Positions 7,975 through 17,017 of a stretch of DNA of 54,246 bases are shown in pieces; within the stretch, counting starts at the first letter, position 1, and each line of letters starts with the position of its first letter. The notes beneath the pieces are model-generated. The model was not told where the DNA came from and did no database searches. It saw only the letters and a list, made by a program, of their open reading frames with translations. Source of the stretch: CAYSRC01 sp964446385 (GTDB lineage Bacteria > Bacillota > Clostridia > Oscillospirales > Ruminococcaceae); the NCBI GenBank assembly GCA_964446385.1, contig CAYUOH010000014.1, positions 1 through 54,246 of the forward strand, written 5' to 3'. The position numbers and the translations under genes are program-made.

Positions 7975-8559
7975 ATGCCGCTAAGGGAACACATTTACAG
8001 CGTACTGATTGTTTCAGCGTCCGAAAGAATTAACAGCTCTCTGCGTGAACTGCTCCCCGAGTCGGATTACACGCCTGTGTGCATCGCCGGCAGCGTAAAT
8101 GAAGCGCAGCGGAATTTGCAGGAACGCGCCTTCGACCTTGTCATGATAAATTCCCCGCTCCCTGATGATTCAGGACGAAAACTTGCCATTGATGTTTCTC
8201 TGAACGGCAGCAGTGTTGCGGCTCTTTTGGTTCGAAGTGAGCTGTACGACGAGATATATGCAAAGGTTTTCGAATACGGCGTTTTTACCATACGTAAGCC
8301 CACCTCGCCCGCACTTATACTTCAGGCGCTGGACTGGATGCGTTCTGCAAGAGAACACATTCGCCAACTGGAGAAGAAGACCGTGTCCCTGGAGGATAAA
8401 ATGGCGGAGATACGCCTGGTGAACCACGCCAAGTGGGCGCTCATTGAATCTCTGAAAATGACCGAGGCGGATGCCCACAGGTATATTGAAAAGCAGGCCA
8501 TGGACCGCTGCGTTACAAGACGCGAGATTGCAGAGAACATCCTTCAGACATATAAATAA
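7975..8559 (+). CDS. ANTAR-domain antitermination regulator with degenerate receiver domain
   Basis: This 194-residue protein has an N-terminal receiver-like domain (about 1-120), a helical linker (QLEKKTVSLEDKMAEIR) and a C-terminal ANTAR RNA-binding domain (about 140-190: AKWALIESLKMTEADAHRYI). ANTAR proteins bind hexaloop hairpins and prevent terminator formation. The receiver lacks the usual acidic pair (VLIVSASE) and has MINSPLP where the phosphoacceptor aspartate is expected, so phosphorylation control is unlikely; only the conserved lysine (IRKP) remains. A strong GAGGGGAGGGGAGAAGG precedes the ATG. As last gene of the operon it probably acts on the hexaloop hairpins at 1409-1657 and so on both glutamine synthetase transcripts. 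Confidence 0.9.
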   Translation: MPLREHIYSVLIVSASERINSSLRELLPESDYTPVCIAGSVNEAQRNLQERAFDLVMINSPLPDDSGRKLAIDVSLNGSSVAALLVRSELYDEIYAKVFEYGVFTIRKPTSPALILQALDWMRSAREHIRQLEKKTVSLEDKMAEIRLVNHAKWALIESLKMTEADAHRYIEKQAMDRCVTRREIAENILQTYK

Positions 8560-8620
8560 CGGATCTATTTTCGTACGGTACGGTTTTATGTCCTGCCTGT
8601 CCCGTACCGGGGATAACTGC

Positions 8621-8654
8621 AAAAAAAACGCACCCGGATTGGGTGCGTTTTACT
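8621..8654 (+). terminator. Terminator of the glutamate synthase operon
   Basis: AACGCACCC and GGGTGCGTT flank a five-base loop, with an A-run before and TTTTA after. It can act in both directions, also ending transcription of the small minus-strand gene at 8673-8795. A second inverted repeat (GGTACGG ... CCGTACC, about 8580-8607) lies just upstream. Confidence 0.8.
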
Positions 8655-8672
8655 TAACGGGTGGTTGCTTGA

Positions 8673-8795
8673 TCAGGTACTCTTTTTTACCTTTTTAATC
8701 TGTTCCGGTTGAGGTACTGGTTCGCTCAGGATGATCGGTTTCTTAACGTCCTTCTTCTTCTTTTTGAGTTGTTTATGCGGACTTTTATCTCCCAT
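8673..8795 (-). CDS. Small lysine-rich protein, 40 residues
   Basis: ATG at 8795 with GAAAGGAGTGC upstream opens a 40-codon frame ending in TGA. The product starts MGDKSPHKQLKKKKKDVKK and ends with a second lysine cluster, so it is strongly basic and hydrophilic with no membrane segment. The ribosome site and the terminator beyond its 3' end support a real gene. The function is unknown; binding to nucleic acid or another polyanion is a guess from charge alone. Confidence 0.7.
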   Translation of the reverse strand: MGDKSPHKQLKKKKKDVKKPIILSEPVPQPEQIKKVKKST

Positions 8796-8970
8796 AATAC
8801 AGCACTCCTTTCAGTAATCATAAAATTAACAGCTCATTCTTAGGAAAGTGATTTACTTTCATATCTTGGTTTCTCGCTGTAGATTTCACTGTTTACTACA
8901 TCAGAAGTATAGCACAAACGGGAAAAACAAACAACTTAGCGTATGCGGCAACCTGTCCGTTGCATTTCTG

Positions 8971-9846
8971 TTATTTTTTTACCGCTTTCAGCTCGATATA
9001 GCCCCGTTCTCCTCTGGGTTCCAGCTGGATTCGGGGATTGCTGTCATCCCAGCGATAGCCGATGACGGACGGATTGTAGCGATCCATCGAGGCCTGGACA
9101 GCGTCGATGGCGTCGCAGTAATCTTCCTCATCAAAGGGTTCGCCTTGGAACATCAAATACTCTGCGGCAGGGAGGGTCATAATATCAAAGCCCTCCGGGA
9201 TACTTCCTGTATAATCGTCTGCCACTTCTACGCCCTGTACATAGGTGGATGTTCCTGGTTTTTTATATGCTTCCGGCAGCCACAGGCACACCGGCTCTCC
9301 GCACAGACTGTCCATGCTGAGAAGTGTTCCCCATATATCACAGCCCACTTCTTCACAGTAATCGAAGTAGTGTTCTGCTTTCCTGCCTCTCTTGATGATG
9401 ACCTTTCGCCGGGGCTTGTTTACCATCTGAATAAATACATTTTTCACGTTTTCCATGTTTGTTGATTCCTTTCGTAATTCTCTGAATTTGACGCCGTAGG
9501 AAACAAAAAGTGTGACCGGTACCGGATGCCGCGAATACTCGCCGGGGTTGATACCAAACTCCCTGCGAAAGGCTCTGGTGTAGCCGTCTACGCTTGCAAA
9601 GCCCGCATCATAGGCCGCATCAGTGATTTTATCGCGATCTTTTTTTAACCGCAGGGCAGATTTTGCCAACCGCAATCGCCGGATATAATCTGCCGGTGCG
9701 TACCCTGTATGCTCCTTAAACATCCGATGGGCATACCAGGGTGAAAAACTGCAGCACCGGGCAAGATCTGCCAGAGTGATTACTTCCGTTAAATTTGCTT
9801 CGATATAATCCTGCATTTTCTGAACCGCCAGTATTTGCTCCGCCAC
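8971..9846 (-). CDS. AraC-family regulator with GyrI-like effector domain
   Basis: Transcription factor with an N-terminal AraC double helix-turn-helix (about residues 1-105: ANLTEVITLADLARCCSFS, PADYIRRLRLAKSALRL, DGYTRAFRREFGINPGEYS) and a C-terminal GyrI-like small-molecule domain (about 110-285), as in Rob/SoxS-type regulators. The frame is open from a TTG at 9873, but AGGGAGGTG sits seven bases before the GTG at 9846, giving 291 residues that begin MAEQILAVQKMQDYIE. No obvious target operon adjoins it; potABCD begins 340 bases away in the opposite direction. Confidence 0.88.
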   Translation of the reverse strand: MAEQILAVQKMQDYIEANLTEVITLADLARCCSFSPWYAHRMFKEHTGYAPADYIRRLRLAKSALRLKKDRDKITDAAYDAGFASVDGYTRAFRREFGINPGEYSRHPVPVTLFVSYGVKFRELRKESTNMENVKNVFIQMVNKPRRKVIIKRGRKAEHYFDYCEEVGCDIWGTLLSMDSLCGEPVCLWLPEAYKKPGTSTYVQGVEVADDYTGSIPEGFDIMTLPAAEYLMFQGEPFDEEDYCDAIDAVQASMDRYNPSVIGYRWDDSNPRIQLEPRGERGYIELKAVKK

Positions 9847-9940
9847 ACTTCTCACCTCCCTTGTCTTAATCAATTTTACGGAAAACCGAAATAAATCTCT
9901 CGACCATTCTTGCTATATTATAACGGAAATTATTTAAAAA

Positions 9941-9980
9941 GACTTCGCTGCAGCAGAAAGCCTGCAATACCGAAAAAAGC
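9941..9980. repeat. Truncated copy of the repeat/terminator at 23803-23870
   Basis: The block CTTCGCTGCAGCAGAAAGCC matches CTTCGCTACAGCAGAAAGCC at 23814-23833 with one difference. The distant copy is a complete hairpin, while this one has lost its 3' arm. The rest of 9847-10183 holds the potA promoter and leader; no gene is seen in it. Confidence 0.45.
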
Positions 9981-10033
9981 CCTTGACAGATTCCTTGTTT
10001 CTGCTTTGATCTGAAGGTTGCCCCGCTTTTTAT

Positions 10034-10110
10034 GATATAATATTCTTATAGGTTTCAGGCCGGCAGCACCTGTTTTAGCTATCCGTAAGGACGGGGGGTG
10101 TTTTGCACGG
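10034..10110 (+). promoter_or_regulatory. potABCD promoter and structured leader
   Basis: TGATATAAT at 10034-10042 is an extended -10 element, placing a transcript start near 10049, about 135 bases before potA. The leader contains CAGG/CCTG, TCC-GTAA-GGA and CACC/GGTG pairings followed by TTTT (10101-10104), resembling a folded attenuator. It matches no riboswitch class I can recognise. Another -10-like TATAAT lies at 10151-10156, closer to the gene. Confidence 0.4.
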
Positions 10111-10183
10111 TTCCAATGTTATATAATAGATCACAGTTGATATTATCATGTATAATATAGAGAAATGTCATTGAGGAGCCGAG

Positions 10184-11275
10184 ATGGATCAAATTTTGCT
10201 GAAAATTGACGGAGTCACGAAATATTTCGGGGATAACCATGTTCTCAAAAACGTGTCATTTTACATCAAAGACGGGGAATTTTTGACCCTTCTGGGACCT
10301 TCAGGCTGCGGTAAAACAACTTTACTGCGCTGTATCGCAGGCTTGGAGAAAATCGATTCCGGTGATATTTTGCTCAAGGGCGAGTCGATCAAATCTCTGC
10401 CGGCAAATAAGAGGAATATAAACACGGTTTTCCAAAATTATGCGCTCTTCCCGCATTTGAATGTGCGGGACAACATCGCCTACGGTCCACGGGTAAAGAA
10501 AAGCATGGGCAAGGCCGAGCTGGAGACTAAAATCGGTGAGGTCCTGGCACTTGTTAAGATGAGAGGCTATGAATCCAGGATGCCGCAGGAACTTTCAGGC
10601 GGCGAAAGGCAAAGGATCGCTATTGCAAGGGCCCTGATCAACAAACCTGACACATTGCTTTTGGACGAACCGCTGGGAGCTTTGGACCTCAAGTTGCGGA
10701 AATACATGCAGAAGGAACTTGCAAACCTTCAGAAAGAAGCTAAGACTACTTTTGTATATGTAACACACGATCAAGAGGAAGCCCTGAACATGTCCGACAG
10801 GATTGCGGTCATGAATAAGGGAACTATTTTGCAGATCGGAAGCCCGGCTGAAATTTACAATGAACCGGCAGACCTTTTTATCGCTTCATTCATAGGTGAC
10901 CGGAATATAATTCAGGTGACCGTAGTGGAAAAGGACGGCGACCGTGTAACGATCCGTATTGGAAACAATGTTATAAAGGTCAGATGCTCCAACAAAGCAG
11001 GGTGTGATCTTAAGGCCGGTGATAAGGCTTATCTTGCAGTTCATATGGATAAGATGAAGATCTGTTGTGAGCAATCACCCGACACTCTTAAAGGAAAAGT
11101 CAAGTCGATCCATTACGCAGGCTCACAGATAAGGATCGAGGTCGATGTGGACGGAAGCGATTTCACAGTTATCGAGTATCAGGAGAACGAGTGCCAGTTT
11201 GGCCCAGGAGAGACCGTCTGGCTTTCCTGGGAGGCAACTGGCGGTGTTTTATTGCCCGGAGGACCGTCAGTATGA
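10184..11275 (+). CDS. potA: Spermidine/putrescine importer ATPase
   Basis: ATP-hydrolysing subunit of a polyamine ABC importer. Walker A is GPSGCGKTT (residues 38-46), the signature LSGGERQR and Walker B LLLDEPLGALD follow, and the D-loop and H-loop (VTHDQEEAL) are intact. The C-terminal ~120 residues form the TOBE-type regulatory domain usual in PotA. At 363 residues it has normal length. GAGGAG lies nine bases before the ATG. The stop overlaps potB by 4 bases. The permease and binding-protein partners make polyamine the likely substrate. Confidence 0.93.
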   Translation: MDQILLKIDGVTKYFGDNHVLKNVSFYIKDGEFLTLLGPSGCGKTTLLRCIAGLEKIDSGDILLKGESIKSLPANKRNINTVFQNYALFPHLNVRDNIAYGPRVKKSMGKAELETKIGEVLALVKMRGYESRMPQELSGGERQRIAIARALINKPDTLLLDEPLGALDLKLRKYMQKELANLQKEAKTTFVYVTHDQEEALNMSDRIAVMNKGTILQIGSPAEIYNEPADLFIASFIGDRNIIQVTVVEKDGDRVTIRIGNNVIKVRCSNKAGCDLKAGDKAYLAVHMDKMKICCEQSPDTLKGKVKSIHYAGSQIRIEVDVDGSDFTVIEYQENECQFGPGETVWLSWEATGGVLLPGGPSV

Positions 11276-12138
11276 AGATAAAAGAGATCACAGCCAGTAA
11301 AATCAAGAAGAACGCACCGGCGATCCCTGTACTGGTATGGATTGTTTTTTTTGCCGGAATTCCTATGGTATTCGTTCTGGTAATAAGTTTTCTGACCCGG
11401 GACAGCCTGGGAAATATCGTTCTTGAATTCAACGCTGAAAATTATAAAAGAATATTTGAACCCGTCAACCTCAAGATTTTTTTAAATTCTTTCCTGCTGG
11501 CAGGCCTGACCGGTATCGTTACGCTTGTGATCGGTTATCCGGTCGCCTATATCACTTCAAAGCTGAAGGGCAGGCAAAGAACATTGACGATCGGTCTGAT
11601 CATGCTCCCGTTCTGGATTTCGAGCCTTTTGAGGACATACGGCTGGAGGATTCTGCTTGATTATAATGGCATAATAAACAATATACTGACCGGACTTGGA
11701 ATAACCGATGAACCTGTCACCATGCTGGGAACCTTCGCAGCATCATTAGTCGGAACTGCATATATGCTCATACCGTTTATGATCATTGCGGTTTTTAATT
11801 CCGTGGATAAGCTTGACCGATCTCTTTTGGAAGCATCCTATGATCTGGGTGCAGGAAAACTGAAGACTTTCATGAATATTACACTGCGCCTGACGCTCCC
11901 GGGTATAGCCGGCGGGTTTACTCTGGTTTTCATTCCTGCTTTAGGTTTGTTTTTCATATCGGACATTCTTGGAGGTGGTCAGACTGTTTTTCTGGGGAAC
12001 AAGATCAACGAATTAATAGGCAGGGGAAGAAATAAGCCACTGGCAGCTGCAATGTCGGTTGCCATGGTGATTGTCATAACGCTGGTGATCTATACCTACA
12101 CCAAAGTCTCCAAAGAGGATGTAGGAGGTTTGTTATAA
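11272..12138 (+). CDS. potB: Spermidine/putrescine importer permease PotB
   Basis: Inner-membrane permease of the polyamine importer, 288 residues with about six membrane helices. The cytoplasmic coupling loop EASYDLGAGKLKTFMNI is the EAA motif that contacts PotA. The frame is open further upstream, but the ATG at 11272 overlaps the potA stop (ATGA), gives a normal MKIKEITASKIKKN start and leads straight into the first helix. Confidence 0.92.
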   Translation: MKIKEITASKIKKNAPAIPVLVWIVFFAGIPMVFVLVISFLTRDSLGNIVLEFNAENYKRIFEPVNLKIFLNSFLLAGLTGIVTLVIGYPVAYITSKLKGRQRTLTIGLIMLPFWISSLLRTYGWRILLDYNGIINNILTGLGITDEPVTMLGTFAASLVGTAYMLIPFMIIAVFNSVDKLDRSLLEASYDLGAGKLKTFMNITLRLTLPGIAGGFTLVFIPALGLFFISDILGGGQTVFLGNKINELIGRGRNKPLAAAMSVAMVIVITLVIYTYTKVSKEDVGGLL

Positions 12139-12140
12139 AT

Positions 12141-12935
12141 ATGGGCAAAACCGGTAAGCGTTCCCCAACCTATCTATTGTTTTTCTTTGTATTGCTGTAC
12201 CTGCCCGTGCTCAGCGTCATTTTGTATTCATTCAACAAAAGCCCTTCCACGGCGCAATGGACCGGCTGGACCTTTAGCTGGTACCGGGAATTGTTCGGAG
12301 ATTCTGTCATTGCAGACAATTTTAAGAACAGTCTGACCGTGGCTTTGCTGACAGCAGTTCTTTCCGCTGTGATCGGTACTTATGCTGCAATAGTTTCCAT
12401 GAATTTGACAAAAAAAATGAAGAAGACTTTACAGGGCGTGATGCTTATCCCTCTTCTAGTGCCCGAGGTCGCTCTGGGTATTTCCCTCCTAATTTTTTTC
12501 AACGCCCTGGGACTTCCGTTCGGTATACTGACCCTGGTCCTGTCCCACTCGCTTTTTTGTATACCATATATCTATATAATGGTAAGACTGCGTCTTGACG
12601 AAATCGACAAAGCTGTTCTTGAAGCTGCAAGAGATCTGGGAGCAGGCACCCGGCAAGTGATCAGTACAATCATCCTTCCCCTTGTGACTCCGTCGATAGT
12701 CACGGCTTCTATGCTTGCAATTGCTATGTCGCTTGATGATGTCGTTCTGTCCATGTACATGTCCGGACCGTCGACAACTACCCTGCCCGTACATATTTAT
12801 TCCAGGATGCGTATCGGTGTTACTCCTAAAATAAATGCACTTTGCACCTTGATTTTACTTGGAACATTTTTTATAGTAGGTTTAAGTCAATCTATTGGCA
12901 GAGGACCAAAGAAAAAAGGAGAGAATCAAAAATGA
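12141..12935 (+). CDS. potC: Spermidine/putrescine importer permease PotC
   Basis: Second permease of the polyamine importer, 264 residues with about six membrane helices and the EAA loop EAARDLGAGTRQVISTI. The block SLDDVVLSMYMSGPSTTTLP is characteristic of PotC. The ATG at 12141 follows potB by two bases with AGGAGG upstream; its stop overlaps potD by 4 bases. Confidence 0.92.
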   Translation: MGKTGKRSPTYLLFFFVLLYLPVLSVILYSFNKSPSTAQWTGWTFSWYRELFGDSVIADNFKNSLTVALLTAVLSAVIGTYAAIVSMNLTKKMKKTLQGVMLIPLLVPEVALGISLLIFFNALGLPFGILTLVLSHSLFCIPYIYIMVRLRLDEIDKAVLEAARDLGAGTRQVISTIILPLVTPSIVTASMLAIAMSLDDVVLSMYMSGPSTTTLPVHIYSRMRIGVTPKINALCTLILLGTFFIVGLSQSIGRGPKKKGENQK

Positions 12936-13993
12936 AGATTACAAAAATTAAAGTATGCCTTTCGTTGTTACTGTCAGTTTTGATGTTGTTTTCGCTTACA
13001 GGATGTGCCGGTAATAAAAAAGAAGAGATAAATCTTATGACCTGGGCGGACTTTGTTCCTCGTGAGATAATTACCCAGTTTGAAGAGGAGACCGGGATCA
13101 AGGTCAACTACAAGGATGTCACTTCAAATGAGGATATGCAGGAACTGCTGACGGCGAGCCCGGATCAGTATGATTTGGCTGTCGTTACGGATTATATGGT
13201 TGAGATTTTACGGCAAAACGGTAATATCGGGAAACTGGACAAGGACAAACTCCCGAATTTCGGAAACATCAATCCGTCTTTCCAGAGTAAATATTATGAC
13301 GCGAACAACGAGTATTCGATACCGTACGCTGTTTCCACAGCTTTTCTTCTGGTGAACCAGAAGGCTGTCGGTGAGCTTGGAGCCGATCCGATCAAAAGCT
13401 ATGCGGATCTCTGGCAGGAAGAATTGAAGAACAATATTGTGGTAATCGACTGGTCAGTTGAGATCATGGGCTTAGTGCTCAAAACACTTGGGTATGAGTA
13501 TAATGAAACTGACCCCGCAAAGGTTGCTGAGGCAAGAGATAAGCTTTTTGCTCTGCGCGAAAATATCGTGCGCTTTGAGACCAATACGCCTGAGGATTCT
13601 CTGATCAGCGGCGAGGCTGTTGCAGGATTTATGTACTCCAACCAGGCTCTGAAAGGAATTGCTGGCAACAAGGATCTGGAGGCTGTGTTTCCTACTGAGG
13701 GTTTTCCGATGTATATAGACTCTTTTGTAATGTCTGCGCAGGCACCTAACCCTGATGCTACCTATAAGTTTTTGAATTATATAATGTCCGGTGAAGTCAG
13801 CGCGAGAATATCTGAAATGACCAAATTTACAAATACAAACTCAAAATCTGCTGAATTTCTGTCTGAGGATTTCCTCGGCAATCCAATCCTGAACATGTCC
13901 AGTGAAGTTGCTTCAAGAGCTTCATTTTATATCAATGTCGACGCTGTGTTGGACGAATATTCACAGATCTACGACGAATTCAAGCTGAAATGA
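12932..13993 (+). CDS. potD: Spermidine/putrescine-binding lipoprotein PotD
   Basis: Extracytoplasmic solute-binding protein for the polyamine importer, anchored as a lipoprotein. Residues 1-25 form a lipoprotein signal peptide ending in the lipobox LTGC. The mature part follows the PotD pattern (INLMTWADFVPREIITQFEEE, YDLAVVTDYMVE, IPYAVSTAFLLVN) and has normal length at 353 residues. The start is the ATG at 12932, overlapping potC by 4 bases with AAAGGAGAG upstream; an in-frame ATG at 12842 lies inside potC. Which polyamine it prefers cannot be read from the sequence. Confidence 0.92.
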   Translation: MKITKIKVCLSLLLSVLMLFSLTGCAGNKKEEINLMTWADFVPREIITQFEEETGIKVNYKDVTSNEDMQELLTASPDQYDLAVVTDYMVEILRQNGNIGKLDKDKLPNFGNINPSFQSKYYDANNEYSIPYAVSTAFLLVNQKAVGELGADPIKSYADLWQEELKNNIVVIDWSVEIMGLVLKTLGYEYNETDPAKVAEARDKLFALRENIVRFETNTPEDSLISGEAVAGFMYSNQALKGIAGNKDLEAVFPTEGFPMYIDSFVMSAQAPNPDATYKFLNYIMSGEVSARISEMTKFTNTNSKSAEFLSEDFLGNPILNMSSEVASRASFYINVDAVLDEYSQIYDEFKLK

Positions 13994-14033
13994 CGTGGAA
14001 ATGAAAAACAGACCCTAACAGCTAATATAAACC

Positions 14034-14065
14034 AAAAAGAGCAATCATCGGATTGCTCTTTTTTT
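14034..14065 (+). terminator. Terminator of potABCD
   Basis: AAAAAGAGCAATC and GATTGCTCTTTTT form a 13 bp stem with loop ATCG, followed by more T residues. It lies 40 bases past the potD stop. Confidence 0.9.
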
Positions 14066-14150
14066 CGCATTGGTTACTTTATTCGGATTTCGATGCTTTA
14101 TTTTATAGTTCATGTTACATAGCTTTCTCTTTTGGGTATCTGTTTATATG

Positions 14151-14846
14151 TTAAAGAAAAAACTTTCTTTCAAATGCATTTCTAATCGGTTTGCAAATAG
14201 CAATCAAAATAAGTGTAAGACCAAGCAAGGTCAGCACACTCAGCGGAAATAACGACCACCATATAATGGGAAGGTCAAAGGTGACGTGCAGAAGAAACTC
14301 CAGCAGCAGCATAAAACCACCTGTTGCAATAAAACCTCCGCCAAATATATAGAGAAATCCTTTCTTGATACAATGTGTCAATGTTACAACCGTTGTTACA
14401 ATCAAACCGACGCACCCGACAACCGGAAAGGCAAAACTGAGGAACCAGCCACCCTTTGTTGCATAGCTTATATACAGCAGATATACGCCTGCAACCACAA
14501 ATCCGATCGGCACTAAAATGATGGGATTGGGCTTGTTAAACCACAGCGGAAAGATACAAGCGGTATAGACTACTATAAGTGCTCCTATGACATATCCCGA
14601 CCAGGTAACTCCCTGATTGAATTGTAAATCGCTGATCAGCGAAATCATCTGTGGCAATATGATTAAAATAGTGGCAATTATCAGCCAACCGGCGGGCTTC
14701 ATATTTTGAATGGTATACCGATTAGGCGGATAGGGTTTTTCTTTATTTTCACGCTCTATATCCGGGTGCTGTATAACAACCGTCTGACACAACGGACATA
14801 TTTGTTCGGAATCCTCTAAATGAACTCCGCATTTTACACAGTACAT
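14151..14846 (-). CDS. Zinc-ribbon multi-pass membrane protein (DUF6320-like)
   Basis: This 231-residue protein has an N-terminal zinc ribbon with cysteines 3, 6, 17 and 20 (MYCVKCGVHLEDSEQICPLC), a short linker and about six hydrophobic helices. The layout fits the DUF6320 family. The ATG at 14846 has AAAGGAGG at ideal spacing; an in-frame GTG 15 bases upstream lies before that site and is rejected. It is last of a three-gene operon with a DUF1836-like regulator and an esterase/acyltransferase fusion. The function is unknown; a membrane partner of the acyltransferase is inferred from position only. Confidence 0.8.
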   Translation of the reverse strand: MYCVKCGVHLEDSEQICPLCQTVVIQHPDIERENKEKPYPPNRYTIQNMKPAGWLIIATILIILPQMISLISDLQFNQGVTWSGYVIGALIVVYTACIFPLWFNKPNPIILVPIGFVVAGVYLLYISYATKGGWFLSFAFPVVGCVGLIVTTVVTLTHCIKKGFLYIFGGGFIATGGFMLLLEFLLHVTFDLPIIWWSLFPLSVLTLLGLTLILIAICKPIRNAFERKFFL

Positions 14847-14857
14847 ATTGCCTCCTT

Positions 14858-17017
14858 TCACCGGTGGTTGCTTTCCACCGAAACAGAAATCCCGTGCTGC
14901 TGTAACACCTTAAAGAATTGGAGTTCCAAATCAGATTCACGGATTTTACGAATAATGTTAATATTCAGTGTATCTCCATAGGAAATAACACCGCAGTTAT
15001 AGGGTGATGTTGCCTGAATGCCTAAGATAAAGTCAAATCGTTCCACATATTCTTTCATCTTCTCCGGTATTTGTTGATTACCCAGATTAGATAAAGTAAA
15101 GCAGGACTTGCGTTCACCAACAGCATTATAAACTGCTTTCATCACAATGTTCTTAATAAACAGCGGCATAAGCCGTACAATCAAGATACGCTCTGTTGTG
15201 ATGTTTTTTGCGATTTTCGCTGCCATTTTTTTTGGTGTTATATCCGCATTCATACATGTGCTGACTACCTTACAGATTTCTGCAAAATCATAATCACCTT
15301 GTCTTGTATCTATTTCCGGTGTGGTATATAAAGCAAAGTTACGAAGTGTACGACTCTCAAACACATTCCGAAGGTTTACGGGAATGAGTATCTTAATCGG
15401 TTTCCTCCTTTTCGGGTTTGGATGCTGTTCTTTTTGTATTGCCTGCAAAGCCTGCATAAAAGCAGATGTTAGGAAAACTGTTAAACTGACATTGTACTTA
15501 TGTGCTGCTTCCAATATTTGATTCACCGGTATTCTAAGGCAGGTGAGATTGAGATAACCGTTTGCTTCCGGTGTGCCGGTAACATGGTATGCATCGTTTT
15601 CTTTTCTGCTTGCCTGTACGGGGCCTGCATACTTTTGAAAACTGTCCTCTAATTCGGCTTCAGACGGTTCATCCAACCGTCCGAGAACACCTTGTCCCGA
15701 TCGGATAGCGACACCGTGTTTTTGTTGCAGATATTCCGCTGTGAGGGTTTTTAGAAAAATCATCGCACCCGTTCCATCGGTCAGTGCGTGGAAGAATTCC
15801 ACTGCCAATCGATTATTATGAACCTTCACACGCAAGGCACACTCGCGAACTTCCTTACGGTTCATGCTTGTCAGAGGATAACTGCTGTCCTCCATAATCT
15901 CCGGTGCTTCGGATATCTGTTCCAAATAGTACCAAAAGATACCTCGGCGCAGCCTTGCACATATAGACGGAAATCTCCGTGCTGTGACATCGAGTGCCGA
16001 GCTAAGCACCTCTTTGTCAATATCTTCATTCAAGCTGACAGAAACACGAAAAACATTGCTCCAGGTTTTGCTTCTCGATGCCGGGAAAATTTTTGCCGCA
16101 TTATCCAGTCTCAGCCAACGGAGCATCCGTTCCTGAGACATCACTTTATTTAGGTATTGGTTAATGGCGGCAAAGTCATCTCTATCCTCGGAAAGTCCGT
16201 AAAGCAGATAAGCGTGCCATCTGTCCGATTTCAAATGAATGCTGCTCTTGCAGCCACACTCTTGCAGCCGGGTATGCAGTAATTCTGCATCACTGCGCAT
16301 AATCTCTTCTGTTGCTGCGAATATCAGGGATGGCGGCATACCGGTAAGGTCAGCAAATACAGGAGATACCAAAGGATTTTTCGGTTCGGTTGTATAGCAG
16401 TCGCAATAAAAGTTCAAAGCCTCTTGCGTCATAGACGGGTCTGTTTCGGCATTTTCTGTATAAGAAGTACCCGAAGATGTTAAATCCGCCCAAGGCGAAA
16501 TGGCTATAATACCGCCGGGTAAGGGTATCCCTTCCTCACGAAGTTTTAAGCATAGACTGTAACAAAGACCGCCTCCTGCGCTTTCTCCGCAAAGGGTAAT
16601 TTGCTTTGGTGAGTAACCCTTGCCGAGCAGATAACGATAGGATTCTACCGCATCGTCAAGTGCTGCCGGAAATGGGTGCTCGGGAGCCAAACGGTATGCG
16701 GGGCAAAAGGTTCTTACACCGCACTGAACAGCCAGCATAGAAGCAAAACCTTTAGCATAACGAATATCTCCGCTAACAAAGCCACCGCCGTGGAGGTAAA
16801 GAATAACCCCCTGGCGGCGCTCTTCTTTTGTTACGATCCATGCGCCCGTAAATTGTTCAAATGCGTGTTCTTTTGTGATGACTTCCTTACAGAATTTATA
16901 CTCCATAAGTTCGCCAACCATATTCTGTCCCTTGCGTATGGTTTCAATTGACCTGTTAAATAATAAGGGCTTCAGACGAAACATCTGTGCCCGTATAGAT
17001 GCCGGAGATAACGTCAT
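14858..17017 (-). CDS. Alpha/beta hydrolase fused to a condensation/alcohol acetyltransferase-like domain
   Basis: A two-domain protein of 719 residues. Residues 1-295 are an HSL-type alpha/beta hydrolase: oxyanion motif HGGG (76-79), nucleophile motif GESAG with Ser146, and probable acid and base Asp243 and His268. Residues ~296-719 resemble alcohol acetyltransferase or condensation domains, with HALTDG at 410-415 matching the HxxxDG catalytic motif. The ATG at 17017 overlaps the DUF1836 stop by 4 bases and has GAAGGA upstream. The frame stays open 84 bases further into the upstream gene, but without a ribosome site. An ester- or lipid-modifying role is plausible; the substrate is unknown. 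Confidence 0.8.
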   Translation of the reverse strand: MTLSPASIRAQMFRLKPLLFNRSIETIRKGQNMVGELMEYKFCKEVITKEHAFEQFTGAWIVTKEERRQGVILYLHGGGFVSGDIRYAKGFASMLAVQCGVRTFCPAYRLAPEHPFPAALDDAVESYRYLLGKGYSPKQITLCGESAGGGLCYSLCLKLREEGIPLPGGIIAISPWADLTSSGTSYTENAETDPSMTQEALNFYCDCYTTEPKNPLVSPVFADLTGMPPSLIFAATEEIMRSDAELLHTRLQECGCKSSIHLKSDRWHAYLLYGLSEDRDDFAAINQYLNKVMSQERMLRWLRLDNAAKIFPASRSKTWSNVFRVSVSLNEDIDKEVLSSALDVTARRFPSICARLRRGIFWYYLEQISEAPEIMEDSSYPLTSMNRKEVRECALRVKVHNNRLAVEFFHALTDGTGAMIFLKTLTAEYLQQKHGVAIRSGQGVLGRLDEPSEAELEDSFQKYAGPVQASRKENDAYHVTGTPEANGYLNLTCLRIPVNQILEAAHKYNVSLTVFLTSAFMQALQAIQKEQHPNPKRRKPIKILIPVNLRNVFESRTLRNFALYTTPEIDTRQGDYDFAEICKVVSTCMNADITPKKMAAKIAKNITTERILIVRLMPLFIKNIVMKAVYNAVGERKSCFTLSNLGNQQIPEKMKEYVERFDFILGIQATSPYNCGVISYGDTLNINIIRKIRESDLELQFFKVLQQHGISVSVESNHR

